From NCBI GenBank assembly GCA_011389995.1, contig JAABTG010000008.1:1-37955 (forward strand): a stretch of 37,955 bases of DNA. The letters run 5' to 3'. The position numbers and the translations under genes were made by a program. Shown piece after piece: positions 15,596 through 24,633 of the stretch (the stretch's first letter is position 1; each line of letters begins with the position of its first letter). The notes under the pieces were generated by a model, which was not told where the DNA came from, searched no databases, and saw only the letters and a list, made by a program, of their open reading frames with translations. This stretch comes from Thiotrichales bacterium (GTDB lineage Bacteria > Pseudomonadota > Gammaproteobacteria > JAABTG01).

Positions 15596-16150
15596 ATGAA
15601 ACTCGTCATCCTGGACAGAGACGGCGTCATCAACCATGACTCGGCGGATTATATCAAGGGCCCCGGGGAGTGGCGGCCCCTGCCCCACAGCCTGGACGCC
15701 ATCGCCTGTCTCAACCGCTCCGGCTACCGTGTGGTGGTGGCCACCAATCAGTCCGGCATCGGCCGGGGCCTGTTCAGCGTCCAGGACCTCCATCGCATCC
15801 ACGCCCGCATGCTCGAGGAATTGAAGGTCCATGGCGGCTACATCGAGGCCATCTTCTTCTGTCCCCACACGCCGGACGACCAATGCGACTGCCGCAAGCC
15901 CAAGCCCGGCCTGCTGCTCGACCTGGCCGCCCGCCTCAAGGCCCCCCTGGGCGGGGCCTACGCCATCGGCGACAGCCAGCGTGACCTGGACGCCGCGCGC
16001 GCCGCGGGGGCCCGCCCCCTGCTGGTGCGGACCGGCAACGGGCGCCAGACGGAGCAGGGCTTGACGGCGGCCAGCGACGTGCCGGTGTTCGACGATCTGG
16101 CCGGGGCGGTGGCGCATATTGTCAGAAAGACACCACCTGCCGCCCCATGA
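15596..16150 (+). CDS. gmhB: D-glycero-beta-D-manno-heptose-1,7-bisphosphate 7-phosphatase
   Basis: The protein has 184 residues and is a HAD phosphatase that removes the 7-phosphate during synthesis of ADP-heptose for the LPS inner core. It has LDRDGVIN (nucleophile Asp7, acid/base Asp9), ATNQSGIGRG, the GmhB-specific zinc loop CPHTPDDQCDCRKPKPG (Cys89, His91, Cys97, Cys99) and GDSQRDLDAA. I prefer the ATG at 15596, which puts the HAD motif at the usual distance; an in-frame ATG at 15572 would add eight residues. The gene overlaps plsC by 4 bp. The order glyQ-glyS-gmhB-plsC is usual in related bacteria; here ~7.6 kb separates glyS and gmhB. Confidence 0.93.
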   Translation: MKLVILDRDGVINHDSADYIKGPGEWRPLPHSLDAIACLNRSGYRVVVATNQSGIGRGLFSVQDLHRIHARMLEELKVHGGYIEAIFFCPHTPDDQCDCRKPKPGLLLDLAARLKAPLGGAYAIGDSQRDLDAARAAGARPLLVRTGNGRQTEQGLTAASDVPVFDDLAGAVAHIVRKTPPAAP

Positions 16151-16881
16151 GGCGGCCCCTTAGCGCCCGCGTGGCGGTGGGGTCGACGGTGTTCTTCGCC
16201 GGCCAGGCCGTATCCACCGTGCTCATCGCCACGGTGACCCTGCTCCTCGCCCCCGCACCGTTTCGACAACGCCAGCGCTGGGCGACGCTGTGGAACCGCT
16301 TCAACCTGTGGTGGCTGAGGTTCTGTTGCGGTATCGACTGGGAGGTGGAGGGGCTGGAAAACATCCCCGATACGCCGGCCATCGTCATGGCCAAGCACCA
16401 GTCCGCCTGGGAGACCCTGGCCCTGGTCCTGTGGTTCATGCCCCAGTGTTATGTGCTGAAGCGGGAACTGCTGCGCATTCCCTTCTTCGGCTGGGCCCTG
16501 TTCCTCATGCGCCCCATCGCCATCGACCGCTCCAGGGGCCGCAAAGCGGGGCAGCAGCTACTGGAACAGGGCCGCCGCCGCCTGGCCGAAGGCATCTGGG
16601 TGATCATCTTCCCCGAGGGCACCCGGTTGGCTCCCGGCGAGCGCGGGCGCTACCACGTGGGGGGGGCCAAACTGGCCTTCGCCACCGGCAGCCCCGTGGT
16701 GCCGGTGGCCCACAACGCCGGCCATTGCTGGCCGCGCCGGAGCTTCTTCAAGTATCCGGGCACCATACGCGTGGTGATCGGCCCGCCGGTGGTCCCTGAC
16801 GGCCTCAGCAGCACGCAGATCAACCGTCGCGTGGAGGCCTGGATAGAGGGCACAATGGAACGCCTGGAGGCGGCGGAATGA
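16147..16881 (+). CDS. plsC: 1-acyl-sn-glycerol-3-phosphate acyltransferase
   Basis: The protein has 244 residues. It adds the second acyl chain to lysophosphatidic acid at the inner membrane. It shows an N-terminal membrane helix (about 11-36) and the catalytic block MAKHQSAWETL, an HX4E variant of the usual HX4D (His84, Glu89). The acceptor motifs FPEGTR (155-160) and PVVPVAHNAG follow. Translational coupling to gmhB (ATGA) links it to cell-envelope synthesis. It could also act as an LPS-related or ornithine-lipid acyltransferase, since close paralogues cannot be separated by motif alone. Confidence 0.9.
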   Translation: MRRPLSARVAVGSTVFFAGQAVSTVLIATVTLLLAPAPFRQRQRWATLWNRFNLWWLRFCCGIDWEVEGLENIPDTPAIVMAKHQSAWETLALVLWFMPQCYVLKRELLRIPFFGWALFLMRPIAIDRSRGRKAGQQLLEQGRRRLAEGIWVIIFPEGTRLAPGERGRYHVGGAKLAFATGSPVVPVAHNAGHCWPRRSFFKYPGTIRVVIGPPVVPDGLSSTQINRRVEAWIEGTMERLEAAE

Positions 16882-17207
16882 TGGCCGGGTGGCGGTCGGC
16901 GCCGGCGCCGGCGCGTCCTGTTCATATTGAAAAGATTGACGGAATCAATTAATGTTCGGAATGATTTTGGCATTCCAACCTTCTAAATCTCAACGGTAAA
17001 TTGAAGGTTTCAGGATGCCTGTTCCGGGTCGACGGTTAGGCATCCCAGTCCAGCATGTTCCCCCCGGAACAACGGGACGACGGCGCACTGTTCATAACTC
17101 TTTGGGCCACCAATCGAAAAGCCGTCTCCCTGCGCGGCCCGCATTGCGCCACGGTCGGATGGGCGCACCCCCAGAGCCTCAATCTGCATAAAGGAGATAA
17201 ACAGCAT
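16882..17207. other. Intergenic region before the SCP2-like gene
   Basis: Of these 326 bases the first 35 contain the perfect 16-bp palindrome GCGCCGGCGCCGGCGC (16899-16914), a possible stem at the end of plsC transcription. An AT-rich part follows (16920-17010) with TTGACG (16935-16940 region) as a possible -35 and the dyad GGAATG (16958-16963) / CATTCC (16971-16976). No gene is evident in the rest. Confidence 0.5.
16958..16976. promoter_or_regulatory. Operator-like dyad upstream of the SCP2-like gene
   Basis: GGAATG-N7-CATTCC is an exact inverted repeat in the AT-rich promoter region of the next gene. The regulator is not identifiable. Confidence 0.35.
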
Positions 17208-17603
17208 ATGGCGGATCTTTTCAGTGCTGAGTGGATGCAGGGTTTTCAAGAAGCCTGGAACAACGAACCCGAACTCGCCGGAGCCCTCGCGGAGATCGGC
17301 TTCAACTCCACCATCGGCTATGGCTTCGAGGGCGAAGCCGAGCCCCGGGGTTTCATCGAGGTGGAAAACGGCCGGGTCACCCGTGCCGGCGCCTACAATG
17401 GCGAGTCCCTGAACTGGGACCTGCGCGCCGGCCCGGAAACCTGGAACAAATGGAAGGAAAAGGGGGTCAGTATGATGTCCCTCGGCTCCGCCTACATGAC
17501 CGGCAAACTCAAGTTCGCGGTCGGCGACTACAAGGCGATGGCCAAGGATCCCCGGATGGCGGGCCCCTTCGTCAAGAGCTTCTCCGTGATGGGCAGGGTC
17601 TGA
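17208..17603 (+). CDS. SCP2 sterol-binding-like domain protein
   Basis: The product is a small cytoplasmic protein of 131 residues with no signal peptide or membrane helix. The pattern FIEVENGRVTRAGAYNG...LNWDLRAGPETWNKW, then LKFAVGDYKAMAKDPRMAGPFVKSFSVMG, fits the SCP2 fold, which binds lipids or other hydrophobic ligands. The ATG at 17208 has a strong ribosome site AAGGAG (17191-17196). It lies 55 bp before the RND adaptor gene on the same strand and could belong to the same transcript, but the ligand and role are unknown. Confidence 0.72.
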   Translation: MADLFSAEWMQGFQEAWNNEPELAGALAEIGFNSTIGYGFEGEAEPRGFIEVENGRVTRAGAYNGESLNWDLRAGPETWNKWKEKGVSMMSLGSAYMTGKLKFAVGDYKAMAKDPRMAGPFVKSFSVMGRV

Positions 17604-17658
17604 CAGCACCATCCCTCAACCAACGTTCGCCCAAATCCTGGACATCCGACGAGCCGCC

Positions 17659-18894
17659 ATGGTACGCCTCTCCCCACATCTAATCGCGCTCACCGCTGCC
17701 CTGCTCGGCGCGGCCTTCACCGTCGCCGCCCAGGACTACGGTCGTGGCGGAGGCTACAACCAGGGCTACGGTGGAGGCGCCCCCCCCGCCGGTTACCCCC
17801 GCCAGGGTGGCGCCATCCAGGGCACGCCCACCATGGTGGTTCAGGAGACCTCGAAGGAGGCCACCGTGACCCTGGGGGGTACCGTGGTGCCCTACAAGGA
17901 CGTCACTCTGGCGGCCCAGATACCCGGTCGGGTCATCAACATCGGGGGTGCCGAAGGCGACTACTTCGAGGAGGGAGAGGTGCTGGTGGAGCTGGACGAC
18001 GCCGAGCTGCGCGCCCAGCGACAGTCCGCACTGGCGGCCCTGCGGGACGCCGAGTCCGCCATACGTAACGCCCAGACCCAGTATTCCCGGGAGCTCATCG
18101 CCCCCCAGGCGAGGTCGCCATCCAGCATGCCCGGTATGGGTATGCCCACCCTCTTCGATCAGTTCTTCACCCGGCCCCTGGGGGGCATGATGGGCCAGGG
18201 CTCCCCCGGCCTGGAGCGCCACGCCGATCTCTATGGCCAGAGGACTCAGCTGGAACAGGCCTACAACGCCTACGAGCGGGCCGAATCCCAGTTGCGTCAG
18301 ATCGAGACCAAGTTTCGCGACGCCAAGTCCATCGCCCCCTTCGATGGCGTCATCGTCAACAAGATGGTGGAGGTGGGGGATACGGTGCAGCCGGGCCATC
18401 CCCTGGTGAAGTTCGCCGATGTGCGCTCCCTGCAGATCCAGGTGGAGGTGCCGGCGCGCCTCATGCCCGTGCGCGAGGGCCAGGTGCTGGAGGCCCGCCT
18501 GGACGTCAGCGACAAGCCCGTCAAGGTGAGGGTGGCCCGGGTCTTTCCCATGGCGGACCCCCAGCGCCACACCGTCACCGTCAAATTCGACATCCAGCCG
18601 GGCACCCCGGCGGCCCCGGGCATGTACGCCGAGGTGATGATCCCCGACAACAATGCCCTGGTGCGCAACGTCATCGCCATTCCCACTTCGGCCCTCATCC
18701 AGCGTGGCAGCCTGCCCATGGTCCAGGTGGCGACCCCCGAAGGTGGACGGGAGCTGCGGGTGGTCCGTCTGGGGGAGTACATCGATTCCCAGACGGTCTC
18801 CGTGCTGTCAGGCCTTCGTCCCGGTGAGGTCATCTACATCCAGGGCCAGGCTCCGCTGGACATGGGTCCGGCCGGGGGACGTCGCCCCTACTGA
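17659..18894 (+). CDS. RND efflux periplasmic adaptor (HlyD/MFP family)
   Basis: The protein has 411 residues. A signal peptide (1-24, ending AAFTVAAQ) is followed by a Gly/Tyr/Pro-rich linker (25-50). Then come the usual parts: a barrel-sandwich half (VTLAAQIPGRVINIGGAEGDYFEEGEVLVELDD), a helical hairpin with a Met/Pro-rich insertion (PSSMPGMGMPTLFDQFF), the second lipoyl half (SIAPFDGVIVNKMVEVGDTVQPGHPLVKFAD), and beta-barrel and membrane-proximal domains. It bridges the permease encoded downstream to an outer-membrane channel; no TolC-like gene is in the window. The substrate is unknown. A hairpin lies between it and the permease gene. Confidence 0.92.
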   Translation: MVRLSPHLIALTAALLGAAFTVAAQDYGRGGGYNQGYGGGAPPAGYPRQGGAIQGTPTMVVQETSKEATVTLGGTVVPYKDVTLAAQIPGRVINIGGAEGDYFEEGEVLVELDDAELRAQRQSALAALRDAESAIRNAQTQYSRELIAPQARSPSSMPGMGMPTLFDQFFTRPLGGMMGQGSPGLERHADLYGQRTQLEQAYNAYERAESQLRQIETKFRDAKSIAPFDGVIVNKMVEVGDTVQPGHPLVKFADVRSLQIQVEVPARLMPVREGQVLEARLDVSDKPVKVRVARVFPMADPQRHTVTVKFDIQPGTPAAPGMYAEVMIPDNNALVRNVIAIPTSALIQRGSLPMVQVATPEGGRELRVVRLGEYIDSQTVSVLSGLRPGEVIYIQGQAPLDMGPAGGRRPY

Positions 18895-18957
18895 TCCCTT
18901 TGCAAAGGATGGGCGGGAAATAGATTAGGGTGGCCGCCTCACGGTCCAGCCAACGAG

Positions 18958-18984
18958 CGTCGGGGCGCCGCGGCCCCCCCGACG
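18958..18984 (+). terminator. Hairpin between RND adaptor and permease genes
   Basis: The arms CGTCGGGG (18958-18965) and CCCCGACG (18977-18984) pair perfectly around an 11-base GC-rich loop and are followed by TGCGTTATT. It resembles a weak terminator or attenuator 68 bases before the permease start, and could set the adaptor-to-permease ratio. Confidence 0.45.
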
Positions 18985-19052
18985 TGCGTTATTGGAGGCG
19001 CGGCCAGGAGTAGACTTCGCCGGCCCCGCCGGCCGCTGGGACGACAGTTCGC

Positions 19053-22000
19053 ATGGCAGACCACGACAAGACGACAACCGAAGAACAGAACGACGAACAC
19101 CTGGGGCTGGCGGGAAATCTGACCCGGGCGTTCATCAACTCGCCCCTGTCGCCGCTGCTCTTCGTGGCCATGCTGTTCCTCGGCCTCATCGGCCTGGCGG
19201 TGACGCCGCGCCAGGAAGACCCCCAGATATCCGTGCCCATGGTGGACATCTTCGTCCAGTACCCGGGCGCCGATGCCTCCCAGGTGGCCAGCCTGGCGAC
19301 CCAGCCCCTCGAACGCATCATGAGCGAGATCCCCGGGGTGGAGCACGTCTATTCCGCCTCCCAGCGCGGCCAGGCCATCGTCACCGTTCAGTTCTTCGTG
19401 GGCGAGGAGCTGGGGCCGTCCATCGTCAAGGTCCACGACAAGATCCAGTCCAACATGGACAAGATCCCGCCGGGGGTGCGGCCGCCCCTGGTGAAACCCA
19501 AGGGCATCGATGACGTACCCGTGGTGACCCTGACCCTGTGGTCGCCCGACCCCCAACTCGGGGACGCGGCCCTGCGCAAGCTGGCCCTGGACATCCTGCA
19601 GGAGGTCAAGGAGCTTCCCGACACCGGCCAGGGCTTCGTGGTGGGCGGCAGCCGCGAGCGGGTCAAGGTGAACGTCTATCCCCAGCGCCTGTCGGGCTTC
19701 GGCATCAGCCTCGACCAGGTGGCCCAGACCATCCGCACCGCCAATGCCGAGCAGCAGGCGGGCACCGTCGAGGCCCGCAACACCTTCTTCAACGTCTATA
19801 CGGGTTCGTTCCTGCGCAGCGCCGAGGACGTGTCGCGGCTGGTGGTGGGCACCCGCAATGAGGTGCCGGTGTACGTTCGTGACGTGGCCCAGGTCAGCTT
19901 CGGCCCGGCGGAGACCACCAAGTTGGTGGAGTACTACACCGCCCCGGCCGGCGACCATGACGTGAAGGCCGAGGGGGTGCCGGCCGTGACCCTCGCGGTA
20001 GCCAAGAAGGAGGGCTCCAACGGCGTCCAGGTGGCCGCTTCCATCATCGACAAGGTGGAGTCCCTGAAGGGGGTCCTGATCCCCAGCAACGTCAACGTCA
20101 GCGTCACCCGCAACTACGGCGAGACGGCCGATGACAAGGTCAACGAGCTGATCATGAAGCTCTTCAAGGCCACCGGTTTCGTCTTCCTGCTGGTGTTGTT
20201 CGCCTTCGTGGCCCTGCGCCCGGCCCTGGTGGTGCTCCTGGTGATCCCCGTGGTCATCCTGTTCACGGTGTTCGCGGCCTTTCTCATGGGCTACACCATC
20301 GACCGCGTCTCCCTGTTCGCCCTCATCTTCTCCATCGGCATCCTGGTGGACGATGCCATCGTGGTGGTGGAGAACATCTACCGGCGCTGGCTCGAGTCCG
20401 ACAGCACCAGCGCCGAGGTGGCGGTGGACGCGGTGCGGGAGGTGGGCAACCCCACCATCATCGCCACCTTCACCGTGGTGGCCGCCCTGCTGCCCATGGG
20501 CTTCGTGCGCGGCATGATGGGCCCTTACATGGAGCCCATCCCGGCGCTGGGCTCCGTGGCCATGATCGTCTCCCTGCTGGCGGCCTTCATGTTCACCCCC
20601 TGGTGGGCCCTGCGCCTGAAGCCCAGCAAGGAATATCTCCATCGCCAGGAAAAGCGGGAGCATGCCATGGCCTCCCGCCTCGACGGGCTGTTCCGGCGTG
20701 TCCTCATCCCCCTCATCGACCATCGCGGCAAGCGCCTGCTGTTCCGCCTCGCCCTGTGGGGGGCGCTGTTCCTGGCCATGTTCATGTTCTACACCACCGC
20801 GGTCACGGTGAAGATGCTGCCCCTGGACAACAAGCCCGAGTTCAGCCTCGTCATCAACATGCCCGAGGGCACGGCCCTGCCGGTGACCGCCAATCTGACC
20901 CGCCAGATCGCCGACGCCATCCGCACCGAGATCCCCGAAGTGACGGCCCTGCAGACCTACGTCGGCACCGCCCGGCCCTTCGACTTCAACGGCATGGTGC
21001 GCCACTACTACCTGCGGGACCGGCCGTGGCAGGCCGAGATCCAGGTACAGCTCACCCACAAGACCAAACGCGACCTCTCCAGCCACGAGCTGGCGGTGAT
21101 GACCCGGGAGCTCATCACCGGCCCCGACTCCGAGCTGCGGACCACCATCCGCAACACCGGCGCCCGTATCGCGGTGGTGGAGATGCCGCCCGGGCCGCCG
21201 GTGCTGCAGACGGTGGTGGCGGAGATCCATGGCCCCTCGGGCGAGGCCCGGCGCGCCATGGCCGCCGCCATGGCGGAGATGTTCGAGAAGGCCGAGAACC
21301 TGGACGACGTCTACAGCTACGTGGAAGAACCCTCCAGCTACTGGCGCTTCGAGGTGGACAGGGAAAAGGCCGTGCGGCGCGGCATCTCCGTGGACACCAT
21401 CAACCGCAACGTCACCATGGCCATGGGCGGCCACAAGGTGGGGGACATCAAGCAGGCCAACGTGCTGGAGCCCACCAACATCGTCATCCAGGTGCCCCTC
21501 TACAAGCGCTCCGAGATCAGCATCCTGGGGGACCTGCCCATCCCCACCGCCGGTGGCCAGACCATCCCCCTGGCGGAGCTGGGCCGCTTCGTTCAGGTCC
21601 CCACCCAACCCACCATCTACCACAAGGATCTGCGGCCCGTCGAATACGTTACGGCCGAGAGTGTGGGGCGCCTGGCGGCACCCATCTACGGCATGTTCCA
21701 GGTGGAAGAGATGATCCGCGAGGATCGGGACTACGAGTGGCTGCGGGACGCCATGAACGGCGAGGACCAGAGCTACTACGGCTACTTCACGGGGCCGCCA
21801 CCCACCGACGCCAGACTGGGCTTCCAGTGGGCCGGCGAATGGACCGTGACCTACGAGACCTTCCGGGATATGGGCATCGCCTTCGCCGCCGCCCTGGTGC
21901 TGATCTACATCCTGGTGGTGTGGGAGTTCGGCAACTTCCGGGTCCCCCTGCTCATCATGGCGCCCATCCCCCTCACCCTGCTGGGCATCATTCCGGGCCA

Positions 22001-23180
22001 CATGCTGTTCGGGGCGGAATTCACCGCCACCTCCATGATCGGCTGGATCGCCCTGGCCGGGATCATCGTGCGCAACTCCATCCTGCTGGTGGACTTCGCC
22101 ATCCACGCCATCCGCGACGGCACGGAGGTCAAGGAGGCGGTGATCCAGGCCTGCACCACCCGGACCCGGCCCATCATGATCACGGCCCTGGCTCTGGTGG
22201 CGGGCTCCAGCGTGATCCTGGGTGATCCCATCTTCAAGGGTATGGCCATCTCCCTGGCCTTCGGCGTGATGGTTTCCACCATCCTCACGCTCATTGTCAT
22301 TCCCCTGGGCTGCATCGCCGCCTCGGAATCCCTCATCTCCCTGGCGTTCCCCCCGGGCCACGGTGGCCCGGGCGGCAATGCCCCGGTACCCCCACCGGGC
22401 GGTGGCCCGAGTCCCCAGCCCCCGGGTACACCGGTGTCGACGGTGCGTGCCCAGCCCAAAACCTCGATGAAGGAGCGGGTGGCCAATGTCAGCTACATGG
22501 CCCTGTTCATGCTCAAGGGGGCGGCCCTCGCCCTGGTGGGTCTGCTCAAGCGCCTGATGCCCGGGCGCGGCAATGGCAGCGGAGACACCGCAACCCCGCC
22601 GGGTACCCCGGAGGTCAGCATCCAGGGCACGGAACCGGCGTCGGCGCCGTCCGCCCCGGCGTCCCACGAGCAGGCGCCGTTCGACAGCGGGGATGCGGAG
22701 CCGGTCCCCCCTGCGGCGCCCGTTCCCGCGCCGGTGCCTCCGCCGGAGCAGGCGGGTTCGACAGCCACGCCGGCCGACGGGTCGGGGCCCGAGTCAACGG
22801 ACGCCGGGGCTACGGAGACCGCCCGGCCACCGGAATCGGAACCCCCGCCGGCGGCCCCGCAACAGGACGAAGCCGCTCCCCCGCCGCCGGTCCCGATGGC
22901 AGCACCCCAGGGTGCCCCCGGGCCGGCCCGGAAGCCCGCTCCGCCGAAGGTCCCCGGCAAGAAGCGCATCTCCCTGAAGAAGCCCGCCACGCCTGCGCCC
23001 CCGGCGGTGGCGAGCAAGCCCGCCGCCCCACGCAAGGAAGGGGGAGCCAAGGCGCCTCCCCAACGGGATGGTCGCGCTTCCGCGGAGGACGCCTCGGGCC
23101 AGCGCAAGAAGCGTCGGGGTATTCGCCTCAAGCGGGACATGCCGGGGTTGGGAAGCGGCTCGTCAGGGTTCGACGACTGA
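19053..23180 (+). CDS. RND efflux permease with long Pro/Ala-rich C-terminal tail
   Basis: The protein has 1375 residues. The first ~1090 are a full AcrB-type RND pump: TM1 (SPLLFVAMLFLGLIGLAV), porter domains beginning DIFVQYPGADASQV, and the TM4 proton-relay motif GILVDDAIVVVENI (Asp433, Asp434). A second repeat has matching helices (MGIAFAAALVLIYILVVW ... MIGWIALAGIIVRNSILLVDFAIHAIR). It exports compounds from membrane or periplasm using the proton gradient; the substrate is unknown. The last ~280 residues are unusual for the family: an extra hydrophobic/amphipathic stretch (about 1140-1174, YMALFMLKGAALALVGLLKR), then a low-complexity Pro/Ala/Glu region, ending in Lys/Arg-rich clusters (KKRISLKKP, RKKRRGIRLKRD). 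The start lacks a clear ribosome site. Confidence 0.93.
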   Translation: MADHDKTTTEEQNDEHLGLAGNLTRAFINSPLSPLLFVAMLFLGLIGLAVTPRQEDPQISVPMVDIFVQYPGADASQVASLATQPLERIMSEIPGVEHVYSASQRGQAIVTVQFFVGEELGPSIVKVHDKIQSNMDKIPPGVRPPLVKPKGIDDVPVVTLTLWSPDPQLGDAALRKLALDILQEVKELPDTGQGFVVGGSRERVKVNVYPQRLSGFGISLDQVAQTIRTANAEQQAGTVEARNTFFNVYTGSFLRSAEDVSRLVVGTRNEVPVYVRDVAQVSFGPAETTKLVEYYTAPAGDHDVKAEGVPAVTLAVAKKEGSNGVQVAASIIDKVESLKGVLIPSNVNVSVTRNYGETADDKVNELIMKLFKATGFVFLLVLFAFVALRPALVVLLVIPVVILFTVFAAFLMGYTIDRVSLFALIFSIGILVDDAIVVVENIYRRWLESDSTSAEVAVDAVREVGNPTIIATFTVVAALLPMGFVRGMMGPYMEPIPALGSVAMIVSLLAAFMFTPWWALRLKPSKEYLHRQEKREHAMASRLDGLFRRVLIPLIDHRGKRLLFRLALWGALFLAMFMFYTTAVTVKMLPLDNKPEFSLVINMPEGTALPVTANLTRQIADAIRTEIPEVTALQTYVGTARPFDFNGMVRHYYLRDRPWQAEIQVQLTHKTKRDLSSHELAVMTRELITGPDSELRTTIRNTGARIAVVEMPPGPPVLQTVVAEIHGPSGEARRAMAAAMAEMFEKAENLDDVYSYVEEPSSYWRFEVDREKAVRRGISVDTINRNVTMAMGGHKVGDIKQANVLEPTNIVIQVPLYKRSEISILGDLPIPTAGGQTIPLAELGRFVQVPTQPTIYHKDLRPVEYVTAESVGRLAAPIYGMFQVEEMIREDRDYEWLRDAMNGEDQSYYGYFTGPPPTDARLGFQWAGEWTVTYETFRDMGIAFAAALVLIYILVVWEFGNFRVPLLIMAPIPLTLLGIIPGHMLFGAEFTATSMIGWIALAGIIVRNSILLVDFAIHAIRDGTEVKEAVIQACTTRTRPIMITALALVAGSSVILGDPIFKGMAISLAFGVMVSTILTLIVIPLGCIAASESLISLAFPPGHGGPGGNAPVPPPGGGPSPQPPGTPVSTVRAQPKTSMKERVANVSYMALFMLKGAALALVGLLKRLMPGRGNGSGDTATPPGTPEVSIQGTEPASAPSAPASHEQAPFDSGDAEPVPPAAPVPAPVPPPEQAGSTATPADGSGPESTDAGATETARPPESEPPPAAPQQDEAAPPPPVPMAAPQGAPGPARKPAPPKVPGKKRISLKKPATPAPPAVASKPAAPRKEGGAKAPPQRDGRASAEDASGQRKKRRGIRLKRDMPGLGSGSSGFDD

Positions 23181-23241
23181 GCCCCTGCCCTCGCACATTC
23201 GACCGTGTCTACCCATGGCGCGCCGCAACCAAGGGGGGGGA

Positions 23242-23763
23242 GTGAAAACGGCCATCGTCGCCTTGGGCCTGCTCATCAGTCCATTGGCTCCCGCCGGCGA
23301 ATGGTGGCAGGAGGATGGAGGCCGCTCCTGGGGGAGAGACGGGGGTGACAGCTCCTGGGGCGAAGCCCGGGAAGATGCGTGGTGGCTCGACGAAGGAAGT
23401 ACCCCGCCTCGCGACAAATACGGCGCCCCCCGGGGCGATGACGGGTCGGGGAGGCAACCCTGGGGGCGGCGCGGCGCGCCACCGCAGCAGGAACAGTCAC
23501 GCAGGACCTACAATCCATGGTCCTCCGACTGGTCGGATCGCCCATGGGGCGGTATCGGCAGCCGCGGCGAGCGGGAAAGGGAGACCAACAGGAGGAAAGG
23601 CGAGAGGCGAAACGCCGAAGGCGGATCGAGGGTTGGCGGCCCGCCGGGGTACCCCGGTTACCGCCCTGCCCCCCCTTACGCGCCCGGTTATGTCCCCGGA
23701 TACGCCGATCCGCGGGGCGGCATGCCGTCTCTGCCCCCCCTGCCGGCGCCATACCCGTACTGA
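23242..23763 (+). CDS. Exported low-complexity Gly/Pro/Arg/Trp-rich protein
   Basis: From the GTG at 23242 the product has 173 residues with signal peptide KTAIVALGLLISPLAPAG. The mature part is very rich in Gly, Pro, Arg, Trp and Asp and ends in a Pro/Tyr-rich tail (PPGYPGYRPAPPYAPGYVPG). I recognise no domain; it may be disordered or wall/envelope-associated. A purine tract AAGGGGGGGG (23231-23240) could act as ribosome site for GTG 23242, while an ATG at 23215 would give a longer n-region. It lies 61 bp after the RND permease and probably shares its transcript. Confidence 0.6.
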   Translation: MKTAIVALGLLISPLAPAGEWWQEDGGRSWGRDGGDSSWGEAREDAWWLDEGSTPPRDKYGAPRGDDGSGRQPWGRRGAPPQQEQSRRTYNPWSSDWSDRPWGGIGSRGERERETNRRKGERRNAEGGSRVGGPPGYPGYRPAPPYAPGYVPGYADPRGGMPSLPPLPAPYPY

Positions 23764-23921
23764 GTGTGGTCGCTGCGGCTGGCGGATGATTGTTGGCAGG
23801 CGGAACACTAAAATGGCATCGAGCAGGACGGAGCCACCACGCCAGGCCGGCGCATACCCACCGCCGGCACGACGGCGGTGCCGTCCGCTGCTGTCTGACC
23901 CAGCCCTAAAGGTAGGAAAAT

Positions 23922-24551
23922 ATGAAAATGCGTTATGGTTTGCTTGGAATCATTAGCCTCTGGTTGGCCGCCCCGGTCACCGCGGTACTGGCGGTGGAGT
24001 TTTCAGCCACCATGACCCAGAAGGCACCCAATCAGGAGGAAATGACCTCCAGGCTCTACGTCAAGGATGACGCCATGCGCGAAGAGACATCCATCAAGGG
24101 CCAGGAACGCATCAGGATCCACGACAAATCCAAGAACATCATGTGGCTGTTGAATCCGGCCGAGAAACAGTATGTCGAGTTCACGGGCCAACCCGCCTCG
24201 GGTGCCGGCAGTACCCAGGAACCGCCCCTGCCCGACGAGCCGGGCAGCCCCTGTCAGCAGGCCTCCAGCGGCCTGCAATGCACCCGCCTCGGCGTGGAGA
24301 CCATCAATGGACGGGAGGCGGAGAAGTGGCGCTTCGTCACCACCGGCAAGGGCCGGGGACAGCAGGCCACCCAGTGGACGGAGTGGTTCGACAAGGAGCT
24401 GCGCATCCCTATTCGCGGTGAAGGCCCCAGCGGCGTGGTGAGGGAACTCAGCGACATCAAGGTCGCCCCCCAGCCGGCGGAACTGTTCACCATCCCCCCG
24501 GGCTACGAGAAGATAGAGATGCCTCAGCGCGGCCCTCAGGGCCGACGCTGA
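23922..24551 (+). CDS. Exported DUF4412-like protein
   Basis: The protein has 209 residues with a signal peptide (about 1-24, LLGIISLWLAAPVTAVLA). The mature part reads EFSATMTQKAPNQEEMTSRLYVKDDAMREE, then IHDKSKNIMWLLNPAEKQYVEF, later WTEWFDKELRIPIR and VAPQPAELFTIPPGYEKIEMP. This is the pattern of the DUF4412 / LolA-like beta-sheet fold found in periplasmic proteins. Two Cys (in GSPCQQASSGLQCTR) could form a disulfide. Its biochemical role is unknown. The start ATG has TAGGA 7 bases upstream. It sits between the RND genes and an orphan ParA. Confidence 0.78.
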   Translation: MKMRYGLLGIISLWLAAPVTAVLAVEFSATMTQKAPNQEEMTSRLYVKDDAMREETSIKGQERIRIHDKSKNIMWLLNPAEKQYVEFTGQPASGAGSTQEPPLPDEPGSPCQQASSGLQCTRLGVETINGREAEKWRFVTTGKGRGQQATQWTEWFDKELRIPIRGEGPSGVVRELSDIKVAPQPAELFTIPPGYEKIEMPQRGPQGRR

Positions 24552-24633
24552 GGGAAGGTTCACCGCCGGCGTCCGCCGCCGGTACGGGGCGGCAGTGCCC
24601 TGACACCACAACTCACGAGTACGGGGTAAGTAG

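Noticed and set aside
17000..17207. A possible riboswitch or upstream peptide before the SCP2-like gene
   Set aside because: No conserved riboswitch motif and no short frame with a ribosome site could be identified.
18939..22667. A very long open frame of about 1240 codons on the minus strand
   Set aside because: It lies wholly opposite the RND permease. Its product is a Gly/His/Asp/Gln-rich string without domains, as expected from the complement of high-GC codon usage.
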